NCBI GenBank assembly: GCA_963708735.1
Contig: CAVPTW010000010.1
Coordinates: 1 to 64,000 of the forward strand
Length of the DNA: 64,000 nt
Source: JAGPUQ01 sp963708735
Lineage (GTDB): Bacteria; Pseudomonadota; Gammaproteobacteria; Pseudomonadales; Porticoccaceae
Direction: 5' to 3'
Below are positions 35,751 to 45,255 of this stretch, piece after piece. Under the pieces are notes generated by a model, which ran no database searches, was not told where the DNA came from, and worked only from the letters and a program-made list of their open reading frames with translations. Position numbers and translations under genes: made by a program. Each line of letters starts with the position of its first letter. The stretch's first letter is position 1.

Positions 35751-36371
35751 CTAGGTGCCGACTGCGCGTCGCGCGGTAACCTCTTGTTGCTGTTTACGAT
35801 CCCAGCGGTACAGCCGAACCGGCGGTATGTTCAGAAATTCCACTTGCCGGCGTGCCGGTCCCAGCACGGGCAGCGCCAGCTTGGCGACCTGACCGCTCAC
35901 CTGATAGGCGACGAAACGGCCGCCCGGAGCCAACACATCGGCGATGCTGGCGAGGATCCGGGTACCGAGACTCTTGTCCATGGTGGAAAACGGAATGCCC
36001 GAAATGATGACGTCGGGTGCGGGCAGTCGGTGCCGCACAAGAATCTCCCGCAAATGCTCCGCACTGCCGGCGTGCGGGATCAGGCGGTTATCGGTGCAGT
36101 TCGCCAACAATTCCTGAAAACGCGGATTGATCTCGATACCGAGCAGTCTGGCATCCACTGGCATGGCGCCCAGGATCGCCCGGGTGATGCCGCCGGTGCC
36201 GGTGCCCAGTTCGACGATGGTGCGGGCGGTCGGCACCTCGGCCAACGCAACGACACGGCGCTCGAGGTAGCGCGAGCTGGGGATGACCGAGCCGACCTGA
36301 CGCGGGTTCTTGAGAAACTGTTGCAGAAACACTACCCGGTCATCGGGTTTTTTTTGTAAGCGCGGAGCCAT
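35751..36371 (-). CDS. Class I SAM-dependent methyltransferase, phospholipid N-methyltransferase-like
   Basis: Protein of 206 residues. SAM-binding motif I is VELGTGTGGITRAIL, followed by LLGIEINPRFQELL and PDVIISGIPFSTM. The N-terminal FLQQFLKNPRQVGSVIPSS is characteristic of the PmtA/rRNA-dimethylase-like group that methylates phosphatidylethanolamine. ATG 36371 is chosen; further upstream codons lack similarity. It is divergent from the channel gene and convergent with the PHA-system gene across a 140-bp gap with nothing recognisable. Confidence 0.75.
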   Translation of the reverse strand: MAPRLQKKPDDRVVFLQQFLKNPRQVGSVIPSSRYLERRVVALAEVPTARTIVELGTGTGGITRAILGAMPVDARLLGIEINPRFQELLANCTDNRLIPHAGSAEHLREILVRHRLPAPDVIISGIPFSTMDKSLGTRILASIADVLAPGGRFVAYQVSGQVAKLALPVLGPARRQVEFLNIPPVRLYRWDRKQQQEVTARRAVGT

Positions 36372-36646
36372 TGAGCGACCTCTCTGTCGAAGATCCCGAT
36401 TGTTGATGCGCCTGTGCGGAGTTCGACCGGGATGCCGGTGCTTCCGTTTGGCGCCGAAATCATTGTTGCCGATGATGAGGTGCATGCAAAGCCCGAATTG
36501 TCGTCTATGCGCTGTCCGGATTCCGATCCTGCCCGAACCTGCTGCTATGATCATCGCTACCCGCGTCACTGTGTGGCGGGGCTGTTGTGAAGTGGATTAT
36601 CGCGTGACCGATGATGCCCACGCCAGGCCTTACCCTGAGAACCTGT

Positions 36647-39600
36647 ATGCCGAGACGACACCCTGAGGTTAACCATCCCCGCTCTCGATGGCGCTGGTGG
36701 ACACTGCTGTGGCTGGTGTGGTGCGTCAATGGCTGGAGCGCGACGGGCCAGCAGCCCCTGCCTTCTGAAGCCGACATCCTGGCCCGGATCGATGCCGTTC
36801 AGAGCGATAAGGCCTTGGTCGAGGCCCAGCGCGAGGCGGCTGTCGCCCAGTATCGGATCGCGCTGGAACATCTGCGGGAAATAGGGCCGCAGCGTGATCG
36901 CGTGCGGGAGCTGGAGCGGGAAGCGGCTTCTGCGCCGCAGCGGGTACGGGAAATCGAGCAACGCCTCGATCGCCAGCCGCTGGTAGTGCCCCCCAATAGT
37001 CGCGCCTCTTACGAAGAGCTCACCAAACAGTTTGCGCAGGCGCAGACCGACCTCAATACCGCACGGGCCAGTGCCGAAGAAGTCGCACGTGAAGCTGAGG
37101 AGATTGGGCGCGCGCCCCTGACGCTGCGGGACGCCGCCACTCGGGCGCGGGCGGCGCGCCTGAGTGCCGCCGAGCAACTTGCAAACTTGGCGAAGACCCC
37201 GCAACCGGTGGTGATCCGGCAGGCCCAGGAGATCGCTCTGCGTGCGGAGATCGCGGCGCGTGATGCCGAAAGCGAGGCCCTGGACACCGCGCTGCAAACC
37301 CTTGAAGCGCGTGCGAGCCTCGTAACCGCGCGCCGCAAGCTTGCCGACGCCGAGGTGGAGCGGGCTTCCGATCAGGCGGCACAATTGCAGGGGCTACTGA
37401 GCGGGCAGCGTCATGCCATCGCGGAGCGGGTTCGCGAGATGGCGCAACAGTTCACCGCGGAAGCCGCCGCGCAGCCGGAAGTGATTGCCGCCGAAGCCAA
37501 TGTCAACGCCGAACTTGCGACCCGGCTCGCCACCGTGATCGATCAGATCGATGGTGCCGTGGAGGAACAGCAACAGCTGCGCCAGCGTATTGACGAGATC
37601 ACCGAGCTGCGGCGCACGGCCGCCGACCAACTCGATATCGCCCGTCTGGGCGGCAGCCTCGGCCAGGTGTTGCACCGCCAGCGCCTGCAGCTACCCAATC
37701 TACTTCAACACCGACAGGATTTGCGCCAGCGCAGCGAAGCCATAGCGCTCGCGCGGTTTGCGCAACTGGAGCTGCGGACCCAGCTCAAAGAGCGCGAAAA
37801 CCTGGAATTGCGCATCGCCGAGAGGATTGGCGGATTGCCCCCAGTGGAGCAGGACGCGGTGCGGTCGGGACTGCGGGAGCAGTTTGGACGCGGTAACGCG
37901 CTCCTGGAGCGCTTCGACAGAACCTATACGACTTACATAGCAGAGCTGGGCGCGATCGATCAGCTTCAACGGGAGCTTTCGAATCTGGTCACCGACTACG
38001 CGACGCTGCTGGAGCGCAATCTGGTATGGATCGCCGATACGCAGCCCCCCACCTGGACCTGGCCGCTCGCCATAGCGAGCGCCGCGTTAACCTTGCTAAG
38101 TCCCGCGCACTGGGTCGATCTGGGTGCGGCCCTTGCCCGCGGGTGTACGGAGGCTCCTGCGATTCCGGCGTTGGGATTGCTTCTCCTCGGGTTGATCGTG
38201 TACTACCGCAAGCGCATGCGTGCGCGGCTGGTTGGTTGTGCCGATGTGGTCGGAGACGTCGAACGGGATCGGTTCTCGGCCACGCTGGAAGCGTTGCTGA
38301 TTGCCTTGGTGCTGGCGTTGCCGTTGCCACTGATGCTGGCCATTCTCGGTACAACCCTCAGCACGGGTGGTGGCGGAGACAACTTTGCGGGGGCGGTTGG
38401 CAGCGGTCTGCGGTCAGCGGCTGGCGTTGCTCTGGCGCTGGAAGCGGTGCGAACCCTGTGCCGCAACGGTGGGGTGCTCGATCAACATCTGCGCTGGCGC
38501 GTCGAGATGCGCCGGGCCTTGGCCCAGCCGCTGCGCTGGCTGCTCCCGGTAGCGGTGGCTTCCACGCTGGTAGTGGCGACCACCAATGCACTGGGGCAGT
38601 ATCTGGATACGCTGGGGCGCGCGGCCTTTACCGTGAGTGCAATTGCCCTGACGGTTTTCGTCTGGCGCGGGCTGCACCCGGAGCGTGGGGTGTTGGCGGC
38701 CTATTTCATCGGCAGTCGTCGCCATGGCTGGTCATGGAATCTGCGCAACCTATGGTTCGGTGCGCTGGTGCTATTGCCGGTGGCACTGGGAATGCTTGCC
38801 ATCGCGGGGTACTACTACACCGCACAGCAACTGTTGAGCCGGTTCTGTGCCACCGGCATCCTGCTCGCACTTACCGTCCTGGGCTTGCAGTTGCTGTTGC
38901 GGTGGCTTGGGATTGCGGAGTCGCGTCTGGCTCGGCAACAAGCGCTCGCCCGACGCGATGCCGAGATGGAGGCTGTGGCGCGCAAGCTGGGCGAGCAGGC
39001 GGATGTTCAAGGTGAGGTGACGGTCGAAATCCCTGCCGCGCATTATGTTGATCTGGGTACCGTCAACGCCCAGGTGCGTGCGCTGCTGCGCATTGCCCTG
39101 GTGCTGACGCTGGGCGCGGGTTTCTGGTGGATCTGGTCCGACATGCTGCCGGCGCTGAGTGCATTGCAGGACGTGGTGCTGTGGCAGTACATGTCCGGAG
39201 CGGGCGACTCCAAGGTGGTTGCCTCGGTGACTGCGGCAGGAGTCGGGCTGGCACTGCTGGTGACCGTTGTCACCTATCTTGCCGCGCGCAATTTGCCGGG
39301 GCTGCTGGAAGTGGTGGTGCTGCAACGCCTTGAGGTGGACCACGGTGCGCGCTACGCCGCCAACGCGGTCAGTCGTTATTTGATCGTCGTGGTCGGCGCA
39401 CTGCTGGTCGTCAATATTCTGGGTCTGGAGTGGAACCGGCTGCAATGGCTGATCGCGGCGCTGGGCGTGGGTCTCGGCTTCGGCTTGCAGGAAGTGGTGG
39501 CGAATTTCGTGTCCGGGCTGATCATTTTGTTCGAGCGCCCGTTTCGGATCGGGGACACCGTCACGGTCGGTTCCGTGAGCGGCACGGTGACCCGGATTCA

Positions 39601-40066
39601 GATCCGGGCGACGACCATCACGGACTGGGATCGCAAGGAATTGATCGTGCCCAACAAGACGTTCATCACCGACCAACTGGTGAACTGGACGCTCAACGAT
39701 CCGGTGCTGCGGGTGGTGGTGCCGGTCGGCATCGCCTACGGCTCGGACACCGAACTGGCGCGCCGGTTGCTGCTGGAGATTGCCGAAGCCAACCCACGCG
39801 CTCTCGCGGACCCGCCGCCCCAGGTATGGTTCCTGGGGTTTGGGGAAAGCAGTCTCAATTTCGAGATGAGGGTATTTGTGTCTGGGCTGGCGGAACTGCT
39901 GCCTGCCACGCACGAGCTGCATGTCGCCATCGACGCCGGGTTTCGCGCGCATCGGGTGGAGATCGCCTTTCCGCAGCGGGATCTTCACCTGCGCAGCCTG
40001 GATCCCCAGGTTATGGAACTGCTACGCAGTCACCCGCCCGGTCCAGCGCCCGGTGTTGCCGGCTGA
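36647..40066 (+). CDS. Large MscS-family mechanosensitive channel, MscK/KefA type
   Basis: Inner-membrane channel of 1,139 residues that relieves osmotic pressure. A signal peptide (positively charged start, then WWTLLWLVWCVNGWSA) leads to a long periplasmic coiled-coil part (about 30-450) rich in Glu, Arg and Ala. Several membrane segments follow from about residue 465. The MscS pore and cytoplasmic domain is C-terminal: LGVGLGFGLQEVVANFVSGL (about 935), LFERPFRIGD, then the beta domain with DWDRKELIVPNKTFI. ATG 36647 gives the best signal peptide; ATG 36611 or 36614 are upstream alternatives. The 275-bp gap to the methyltransferase gene has a weak TATGAT (36543-36548) and otherwise nothing clear. 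Confidence 0.88.
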   Translation: MPRRHPEVNHPRSRWRWWTLLWLVWCVNGWSATGQQPLPSEADILARIDAVQSDKALVEAQREAAVAQYRIALEHLREIGPQRDRVRELEREAASAPQRVREIEQRLDRQPLVVPPNSRASYEELTKQFAQAQTDLNTARASAEEVAREAEEIGRAPLTLRDAATRARAARLSAAEQLANLAKTPQPVVIRQAQEIALRAEIAARDAESEALDTALQTLEARASLVTARRKLADAEVERASDQAAQLQGLLSGQRHAIAERVREMAQQFTAEAAAQPEVIAAEANVNAELATRLATVIDQIDGAVEEQQQLRQRIDEITELRRTAADQLDIARLGGSLGQVLHRQRLQLPNLLQHRQDLRQRSEAIALARFAQLELRTQLKERENLELRIAERIGGLPPVEQDAVRSGLREQFGRGNALLERFDRTYTTYIAELGAIDQLQRELSNLVTDYATLLERNLVWIADTQPPTWTWPLAIASAALTLLSPAHWVDLGAALARGCTEAPAIPALGLLLLGLIVYYRKRMRARLVGCADVVGDVERDRFSATLEALLIALVLALPLPLMLAILGTTLSTGGGGDNFAGAVGSGLRSAAGVALALEAVRTLCRNGGVLDQHLRWRVEMRRALAQPLRWLLPVAVASTLVVATTNALGQYLDTLGRAAFTVSAIALTVFVWRGLHPERGVLAAYFIGSRRHGWSWNLRNLWFGALVLLPVALGMLAIAGYYYTAQQLLSRFCATGILLALTVLGLQLLLRWLGIAESRLARQQALARRDAEMEAVARKLGEQADVQGEVTVEIPAAHYVDLGTVNAQVRALLRIALVLTLGAGFWWIWSDMLPALSALQDVVLWQYMSGAGDSKVVASVTAAGVGLALLVTVVTYLAARNLPGLLEVVVLQRLEVDHGARYAANAVSRYLIVVVGALLVVNILGLEWNRLQWLIAALGVGLGFGLQEVVANFVSGLIILFERPFRIGDTVTVGSVSGTVTRIQIRATTITDWDRKELIVPNKTFITDQLVNWTLNDPVLRVVVPVGIAYGSDTELARRLLLEIAEANPRALADPPPQVWFLGFGESSLNFEMRVFVSGLAELLPATHELHVAIDAGFRAHRVEIAFPQRDLHLRSLDPQVMELLRSHPPGPAPGVAG

Positions 40067-40083
40067 GGGGCCGGGCCCGGCGC

Positions 40084-41373
40084 TTATTTGCGCCTCCTGA
40101 TCGGGATGATGCTGCGGCGTTTCTCGCCGGTATACAGCTGGCGTGGCCGGCCGATCTTGTAGTTGTTGCTGATCATTTCGCTCCAGTGCGCGATCCAGCC
40201 CACCGTGCGGCCGGTAGCAAAAATCACGGTGAACATTTCAGTCGGAATTCCGATCGCCTTCATGATGATGCCGGAATAGAAGTCGACATTGGGATACAGC
40301 TTCTTGCTGACGAAATAATCGTCTTCCAAGGCAATCTGCTCGAGTTTTTTGGCGATTTTCAGCAGCGGATCGTTGTCGATCCCGAGCTCCGCCAACACAC
40401 TGTCACAGGCCTTCTTCATGACTTTGGCGCGCGGGTCGAAGTTTTTGTAGACGCGGTGGCCAAAGCCCATCAGGCGGAATGGATCATTCTTGTCCTTGGC
40501 GCGCTTGACGAAGGCGTCGATGTTTTTTACGTCGCCGATTTCATTCAGCATTTCCAGCACTGCCTGATTGGCGCCGCCATGCGAGGGTCCCCAGAGCGCG
40601 GCGATGCCGGCCGCGATACACGAGAACGGGTTGGCGCCGGACGAGCCGGCGAGGCGCACGGTGGAAGTCGAGGCGTTCTGTTCGTGATCGGCATGCAGCA
40701 GGAACAGCAGGTCCATCGCCTTGGCCAGTACCGGATTGACACCCCGGGTTTCGCAGGGCGTACCGAACATCATGTTGAGGAAATTTTCGGCGTAGCCCAG
40801 ATCGTTGCGCGGATACATGTAGGGCTGACCGGCATAGTGTTTGTAGCACATGGCGGCCAGCGTCGGCATTTTGGCGATGAGGCGATGCGCCGTGATCATG
40901 CGGTGATGGGGGTCGGTGATGTCGAGGGAGTCGTGATAAAACGACGACATCGCTCCGACCGCGCCGCACATCATGGCCATGGGGTGCGCGTCATAGCGGA
41001 AGCCGGACATGAACTGCTCGATGGAGCGGTTCACCATGGTGTGGGTGGTGATGATATGTTCGAATTCTTTTTTCTGCGTTGCGGTGGGCAGATCGCCATT
41101 GAGCAGCAGGTAGCAGGTTTCGAGATAGTCGGATTTTTCTGCCAGCTCTTCGATTGGATAGCCCCGGTGCAGGAGAATGCCCTGGTCCCCGTCGATATAG
41201 GTGATTTTGGATTCGCAGGACGCCGTCGACGTGAAGCCGGGGTCAAATGTAAAGTAGTCGAAATTTCCCAGTCCACTGACATCAATGACGTCCTGTCCCA
41301 GCGTGCCCGATCGGATCGGCAATTCGATGGGCTCCCGCCCCGGAACAGTGAGCAGGGCTTTTTTCTCGGTCAT
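40084..41373 (-). CDS. gltA: Citrate synthase, type II
   Basis: First TCA enzyme, 429 residues, of the large hexameric NADH-regulated type. Signatures include FTFDPGFTSTASCESKITYI, the N-terminal extension, HADHEQNASTSTVRLAGSSG, and GFGHRVYKNFDPRAKVM with catalytic His and Asp. The minus-strand ribosome binding site GGAGACGAAG precedes ATG 41373. It is divergent from the START-domain gene and about 1.4 kb upstream of the sdh operon, similar to the E. coli gltA-sdh neighbourhood. Confidence 0.96.
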   Translation of the reverse strand: MTEKKALLTVPGREPIELPIRSGTLGQDVIDVSGLGNFDYFTFDPGFTSTASCESKITYIDGDQGILLHRGYPIEELAEKSDYLETCYLLLNGDLPTATQKKEFEHIITTHTMVNRSIEQFMSGFRYDAHPMAMMCGAVGAMSSFYHDSLDITDPHHRMITAHRLIAKMPTLAAMCYKHYAGQPYMYPRNDLGYAENFLNMMFGTPCETRGVNPVLAKAMDLLFLLHADHEQNASTSTVRLAGSSGANPFSCIAAGIAALWGPSHGGANQAVLEMLNEIGDVKNIDAFVKRAKDKNDPFRLMGFGHRVYKNFDPRAKVMKKACDSVLAELGIDNDPLLKIAKKLEQIALEDDYFVSKKLYPNVDFYSGIIMKAIGIPTEMFTVIFATGRTVGWIAHWSEMISNNYKIGRPRQLYTGEKRRSIIPIRRRK

Positions 41374-41393
41374 TTACTTCGTCTCCATTAAAC

Positions 41394-41418
41394 GCCGGAT
41401 TGAACAGCCGGATTGAAC
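41394..41418. repeat. Two tandem 12-mers upstream of gltA
   Basis: GCCGGATTGAAC occurs at 41394-41405 and 41407-41418, a 13-bp period, 20-45 bp before the gltA start. On the gltA strand it reads GTTCAATCCGGC twice. It could be a regulator site in the gltA leader. The partial likeness to the end of the CRISPR repeat appears accidental. Confidence 0.35.
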
Positions 41419-41561
41419 CGCCGAAGTGGCAGGGTCTGGCCGGAGGGGTCCCGGGGGCGGGAATGGAGACTACCGCCGGAGTCGCGCCGTTGTCAATTTG
41501 GTTGCCGAGCATAGGACCCCTGAGCCCGCGCGCGGCGTTCCGTGGCGAAGATGGTGCGATC

Positions 41562-42323
41562 ATGGATGTCGTTAAGCGCACCGGATTTGTCATCAGATTG
41601 CTCTCGAGCGGATTCAAGTGGAGCGGAACGGTGATAGGTCGACTGCTGTTGGCGCTGTGGTTATCGTGCTGGCCGGCCCTGACCCCGGCGGCGGACTGGA
41701 AGCTTGGCAGCGAGCGCGACGGCATCACGGTTTGGACGCGGCGGCTGCCCGGCGCAGCGCTGAAGGATTTTCGCGGTCGCATGGAGGTCGACAAACCGCT
41801 GGGCGCGGTGGTGGCGGCCCTCACGGATTTCCCGGCCTATTCGCAATGGTTCCTGCACATGCGGGAGGCGCGAGTACTCGAGAGCCCCTCGCTGGCCGAC
41901 GTCTTCGTTTATTTTGTCATTGATGGTGTCTGGCCGGTAAGCGATCGGGATGCTGTAGCGCGCGCGGAGGTCAGCCAGGATTCGCATACGTTGGCGATCC
42001 GCATGATGTTGCAGGCGACGCCGCGGAAGATCCCGCCGGTGGCGGGTCGGGTGCGGATGCCTCTCCTGCAGTCCGGCTGGGAATTAACACCGCTGTCGTC
42101 GACCGCCACCCGCATTGAAGTGATCGGCAGTGCGGACCCGGGCGGCAGGGTCCCGCTGTGGCTGGCCAATGCGGCCGTGGCGATAATGCCGCGCAAGACG
42201 CTCGAGCGCCTGCGGCTACAACTCGAGCTGCCGAAATACGCCGATCCGGAAGTCCTGTTTGCCCGTGATCCGCTGTTGAGCGACATGCGAACACATCTCC
42301 GGATGCCTGGTGAAGCGCCCTGA
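41562..42323 (+). CDS. START-domain (SRPBCC) lipid-binding-type protein
   Basis: Protein of 253 residues, probably exported. A hydrophobic N-terminal segment (RLLLALWLSCWPALTPAA) looks like a signal peptide ending near residue 45. The mature part has START-like features: WKLGSERDGITVWTRRLPG, FRGRMEVDKPLGAVVAALTDF, and SQWFLHMREARVLE. Such bacterial START proteins are thought to bind hydrophobic ligands; ligand unknown. ATG 41562 is chosen since similarity begins there. It is divergent from gltA. Confidence 0.8.
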   Translation: MDVVKRTGFVIRLLSSGFKWSGTVIGRLLLALWLSCWPALTPAADWKLGSERDGITVWTRRLPGAALKDFRGRMEVDKPLGAVVAALTDFPAYSQWFLHMREARVLESPSLADVFVYFVIDGVWPVSDRDAVARAEVSQDSHTLAIRMMLQATPRKIPPVAGRVRMPLLQSGWELTPLSSTATRIEVIGSADPGGRVPLWLANAAVAIMPRKTLERLRLQLELPKYADPEVLFARDPLLSDMRTHLRMPGEAP

Positions 42324-42456
42324 ATTTTACGGCCTGCCCGTGTGCCTGCCACAAGCTCCGCCACCCGCTCCGGGGCAGCGGGCGCCGGTTGCATCGATAA
42401 AGACGGACGCTCCCGTCATTGTTCCGCGACTCCGGAAGGTGGGTGCCTGCATCGCG

Positions 42457-42485
42457 TTGTATTGACCGGTGGTTATTCCTATAAT
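42457..42485 (+). promoter_or_regulatory. Sigma70 promoter of the sdh-suc operon
   Basis: TTGTAT (42457-42462), exactly 17 nt, and a perfect TATAAT (42480-42485). The predicted start near 42492 leaves a leader of about 240 nt before sdhC. The next several genes (sdhCDAB, sucAB, lpdA, sucCD) run the same way with small gaps, so this may drive the whole block. Confidence 0.75.
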
Positions 42486-42491
42486 CCAGCG

Positions 42492-42729
42492 CCGCCGACG
42501 GTCTTGCGGCCGTCGCAGTTGTGCCACTGCCGGCTGTGGCACTGCCTGTTCAGCGATCTGCTGAGCTCGTGTCCAGGGTGTCGGTGACTGCGTGTTCCAT
42601 GCTTCGCATCCAGCGACATGTGTGCCCAGTGCATGTGCTTGGTAGTTGTGCCCAGTAACGTTGTGCCCAGTAACGTAGTGCGCCCGCTTTCGGGTTGCTG
42701 CCCTTTCATTTCTTGAAGGCCATGCCGCC
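42492..42729 (+). promoter_or_regulatory. Structured 5' leader of sdhC
   Basis: This stretch lacks a gene. It contains a small hairpin (GACGG 42497-42501 with CCGTC 42510-42514), a perfect inverted repeat GTGCCAC/GTGGCAC (42521-42527 and 42536-42542), and three copies of TGTGCCCAGT starting at 42621, 42647 and 42662. The last two are part of a 15-bp tandem repeat. No known riboswitch was recognised. The rest of the gap back to 42324 holds only the promoter. Confidence 0.5.
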
Positions 42730-43107
42730 GTGAACGATAAAAGACCCGTAAACCTCGATATTCGGACCATCCAGCTTCCGATAACTGCTTACGTTTCCAT
42801 ATTGCACCGGGTTTCCGGCGTGGCCCTGTTTGGCGTTGCGGGCTTGATGCTCTGGATGCTTGACGAAAGCCTGCGCTCGGAGGAGAGCTTCGACGGTCTC
42901 AAGGCCATCCTGGCCAGCGGCTGGTGCAAGCTCGTGCTGTGGGCCATGCTGTCCGCGGTGGCGTATCACCTGATGGCCGGCATCCGGCACCTCATCATGG
43001 ACCTGGGTGTCGGCGAGACGCTTAAGGGCGGTGTGCTGGGCGCCCGTGTGGTCCTTATTGTCACCGCGGTTCTGATCGCGCTTGGGGGAGTCTGGATATG
43101 GCAGTAA
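42730..43107 (+). CDS. sdhC: Succinate dehydrogenase cytochrome b556 subunit
   Basis: Membrane anchor of complex II, 125 residues with three helices. The motif SILHRVSGVALFGVAGLMLW and the haem-ligand region LSAVAYHLMAGIRHLIMDLG are conserved. The start is GTG 42730; the family signature RPVNLDI... begins just after, and no better ATG exists. No strong ribosome binding site is seen, so leader structure may matter. It overlaps sdhD by 10 nt. Confidence 0.93.
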   Translation: MNDKRPVNLDIRTIQLPITAYVSILHRVSGVALFGVAGLMLWMLDESLRSEESFDGLKAILASGWCKLVLWAMLSAVAYHLMAGIRHLIMDLGVGETLKGGVLGARVVLIVTAVLIALGGVWIWQ

Positions 43108-43469
43108 AACCGGTTACCAACCTGGGTCGCAGCGGCCTCTCCGACTGGTTGATGCAGCGGGTCAGCGCGGTTGTCATCGCGCTCTACACGCTGTGGCTGA
43201 CTGGCTATCTGCTGGCCAATCCCGATCTGACCTATGCGCAATGGGCGGGGCTGCACCAGTATTTTCCGATGCGTCTGTTCAGTCTGCTGGCCGTGCTGGC
43301 GATAGCGGCACACGCCTGGATCGGACTCTGGGCCGTGCTCACCGACTATGTGACGGTGCGCCTGATGGGTGGCCGTGCCACCGTGCTCCGGGTGCTGCTC
43401 CAGGTGGGCATGGTCGGCGCGCTGCTGGCCTATGTCATCTGGGCTGTCGATATTCTCTGGAGAGGCTGA
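43098..43469 (+). CDS. sdhD: Succinate dehydrogenase membrane anchor subunit
   Basis: Second complex II anchor, 123 residues, three helices. GRSGLSDWLMQRVSAVVIALYTLW at the start and HAWIGLWAVLTDYV (haem/quinone region) are typical. The first helix shows the RVSA motif. Placed between sdhC and sdhA with overlap upstream and 4 bp downstream. Confidence 0.93.
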   Translation: MAVKPVTNLGRSGLSDWLMQRVSAVVIALYTLWLTGYLLANPDLTYAQWAGLHQYFPMRLFSLLAVLAIAAHAWIGLWAVLTDYVTVRLMGGRATVLRVLLQVGMVGALLAYVIWAVDILWRG

Positions 43470-43473
43470 GCCG

Positions 43474-45243
43474 ATGGCCAAGATAAACACGATTTCATTT
43501 GATGGAGTCATCGTTGGTGGTGGTGGCGCGGGCATGCGCGCGGCGCTGCAGCTGGCCCAGTCCGGCTACAAGACGGCGGTGATCACGAAAGTATTCCCCA
43601 CGCGTTCGCACACGGTATCCGCCCAGGGCGGCATCACCTGCGCCATCGCCAGTGCCGATCCCGAGGATCAATGGCAGTGGCATATGTATGACACGGTCAA
43701 GGGTTCCGATTACATCGGCGACCAGGACGCGATCGAATACATGTGTTCGGTCGGACCGCAGGCCGTGTTCGAGCTCGATCACATGGGCCTGCCGTTTTCG
43801 CGCACCGAGGAAGGCCGCATTTACCAGCGTCCCTTCGGCGGGCAGTCGAAAAATTTCGGCGAAGGTGGTCAGGCGGCGCGTACCTGCGCGGCGGCGGACC
43901 GCACCGGCCACGCGCTCCTGCACGCGCTCTATCAGACCAATCTCAAGAACCGCACGGTATTTCTCAACGAATGGTTTGCCGTCGATCTGGTGAAAAACCA
44001 GGACAACGCGGTAGTGGGCGTCATCGCGATCAACATCGAGACCGGCGAAGTCGTTCATGTGAAATCGCGCGCCACCGTGTTGGCGACCGGCGGTGCCGGC
44101 CGTATCTATGCGTCCACCACCAATGCCCACATCAACACGGGTGACGGAGTGGCGATGGCGCTGCGCGCGGGCTATCCAGTGCAGGACATCGAAATGTGGC
44201 AGTTCCATCCGACCGGCATCGCCGGCGCCGGGGTGCTGGTCACCGAAGGCTGTCGCGGCGAGGGTGGCTACCTCATCAACAAGGATGGCGAGCGTTTCAT
44301 GGAGCGCTATGCACCCAACGCCAAGGATCTTGCCGGCCGCGACGTGGTCGCGCGCTCGATGATCCTGGAGATCATCGCCGGTCGCGGCTGCGGCCCCAAC
44401 GGGGATCATGTGCTGCTGAAGCTGGATCATCTGGGCGAAGAGGTATTGCACAGCCGCCTGCCCGGCATCTGCGAACTGTCCAAGACGTTCGCTCATGCGG
44501 ACCCGGTACGCGAACCGATTCCGGTGGTGCCCACCTGCCACTACATGATGGGCGGCATTCCCACCACCATTCACGGCCAGGCGCTCACCCGTGGCCCCGA
44601 CGGCCAGGACCAGGTAGTGCCCGGGCTCTATGCCTGCGGCGAAGTGGCCTGCGTGTCGGTGCATGGCGCCAATCGCCTGGGGGGCAACTCGCTGCTCGAC
44701 CTCGTGGTGTTCGGACGCGCCTCGGGTATCTTCATCGAGCGCGCGTTGCGGGAGGGGATCGACCTAGGCGACGCATCGGAAGGCGATGTCGATCAGGCGC
44801 TTGTGCGGCTGCGCCGGCTCGATACCAATGTCGGCGAATCGACCGCCGAGTTGCGCCGTGAATTGCAGACCGTGATGCAGAATCACTTTGGTGTGTTTCG
44901 CCGCGGCGATTACATGCGCGACGGCGTCAGCAAACTCGCCGCCCTGCGCGAGCGTATCGCCAACGTGCGCCTGGACGACAAGAGCCAGGCGTTCAACACC
45001 GCGCGCATCGAAGCTTTGGAGTTGCAGAATCTTCTCGAAGTCGCGGAAGCGACCGCGGTCGCCGCCGAAGCCCGTGAAGAAAGCCGCGGCGCCCATGCGC
45101 GCGAGGACTTCACCGAGCGCGACGACGAAAACTGGCTGTGCCATTCCCTGTATCTGCCGACGACGAAAGCAGTGGTCAAGCGCGCGGTCAATTTCACGCC
45201 CAAGACGCGCCCGGCCTTCGAGCCCAAGGCACGCACTTACTGA
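43474..45243 (+). CDS. sdhA: Succinate dehydrogenase flavoprotein subunit
   Basis: Catalytic subunit oxidising succinate to fumarate, 589 residues. FAD-binding GVIVGGGGAGMRAALQLAQ, covalent flavin histidine in FPTRSHTVSAQGG, active-site HPTGIAGAGVLVTEG and the C-terminal RSRGAHARED-like ESRGAHAREDF are all present. A clear ribosome binding site (GGAGAG near 43459-43464) precedes ATG 43474. Confidence 0.97.
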   Translation: MAKINTISFDGVIVGGGGAGMRAALQLAQSGYKTAVITKVFPTRSHTVSAQGGITCAIASADPEDQWQWHMYDTVKGSDYIGDQDAIEYMCSVGPQAVFELDHMGLPFSRTEEGRIYQRPFGGQSKNFGEGGQAARTCAAADRTGHALLHALYQTNLKNRTVFLNEWFAVDLVKNQDNAVVGVIAINIETGEVVHVKSRATVLATGGAGRIYASTTNAHINTGDGVAMALRAGYPVQDIEMWQFHPTGIAGAGVLVTEGCRGEGGYLINKDGERFMERYAPNAKDLAGRDVVARSMILEIIAGRGCGPNGDHVLLKLDHLGEEVLHSRLPGICELSKTFAHADPVREPIPVVPTCHYMMGGIPTTIHGQALTRGPDGQDQVVPGLYACGEVACVSVHGANRLGGNSLLDLVVFGRASGIFIERALREGIDLGDASEGDVDQALVRLRRLDTNVGESTAELRRELQTVMQNHFGVFRRGDYMRDGVSKLAALRERIANVRLDDKSQAFNTARIEALELQNLLEVAEATAVAAEAREESRGAHAREDFTERDDENWLCHSLYLPTTKAVVKRAVNFTPKTRPAFEPKARTY

Positions 45244-45255
45244 GGTCCCCGCATC

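Noticed and set aside
41394..41418. A stray CRISPR repeat upstream of gltA because of GGATTGAAC
   Set aside because: Only 8-9 nt resemble the repeat end, with a 13-bp period and no palindrome.
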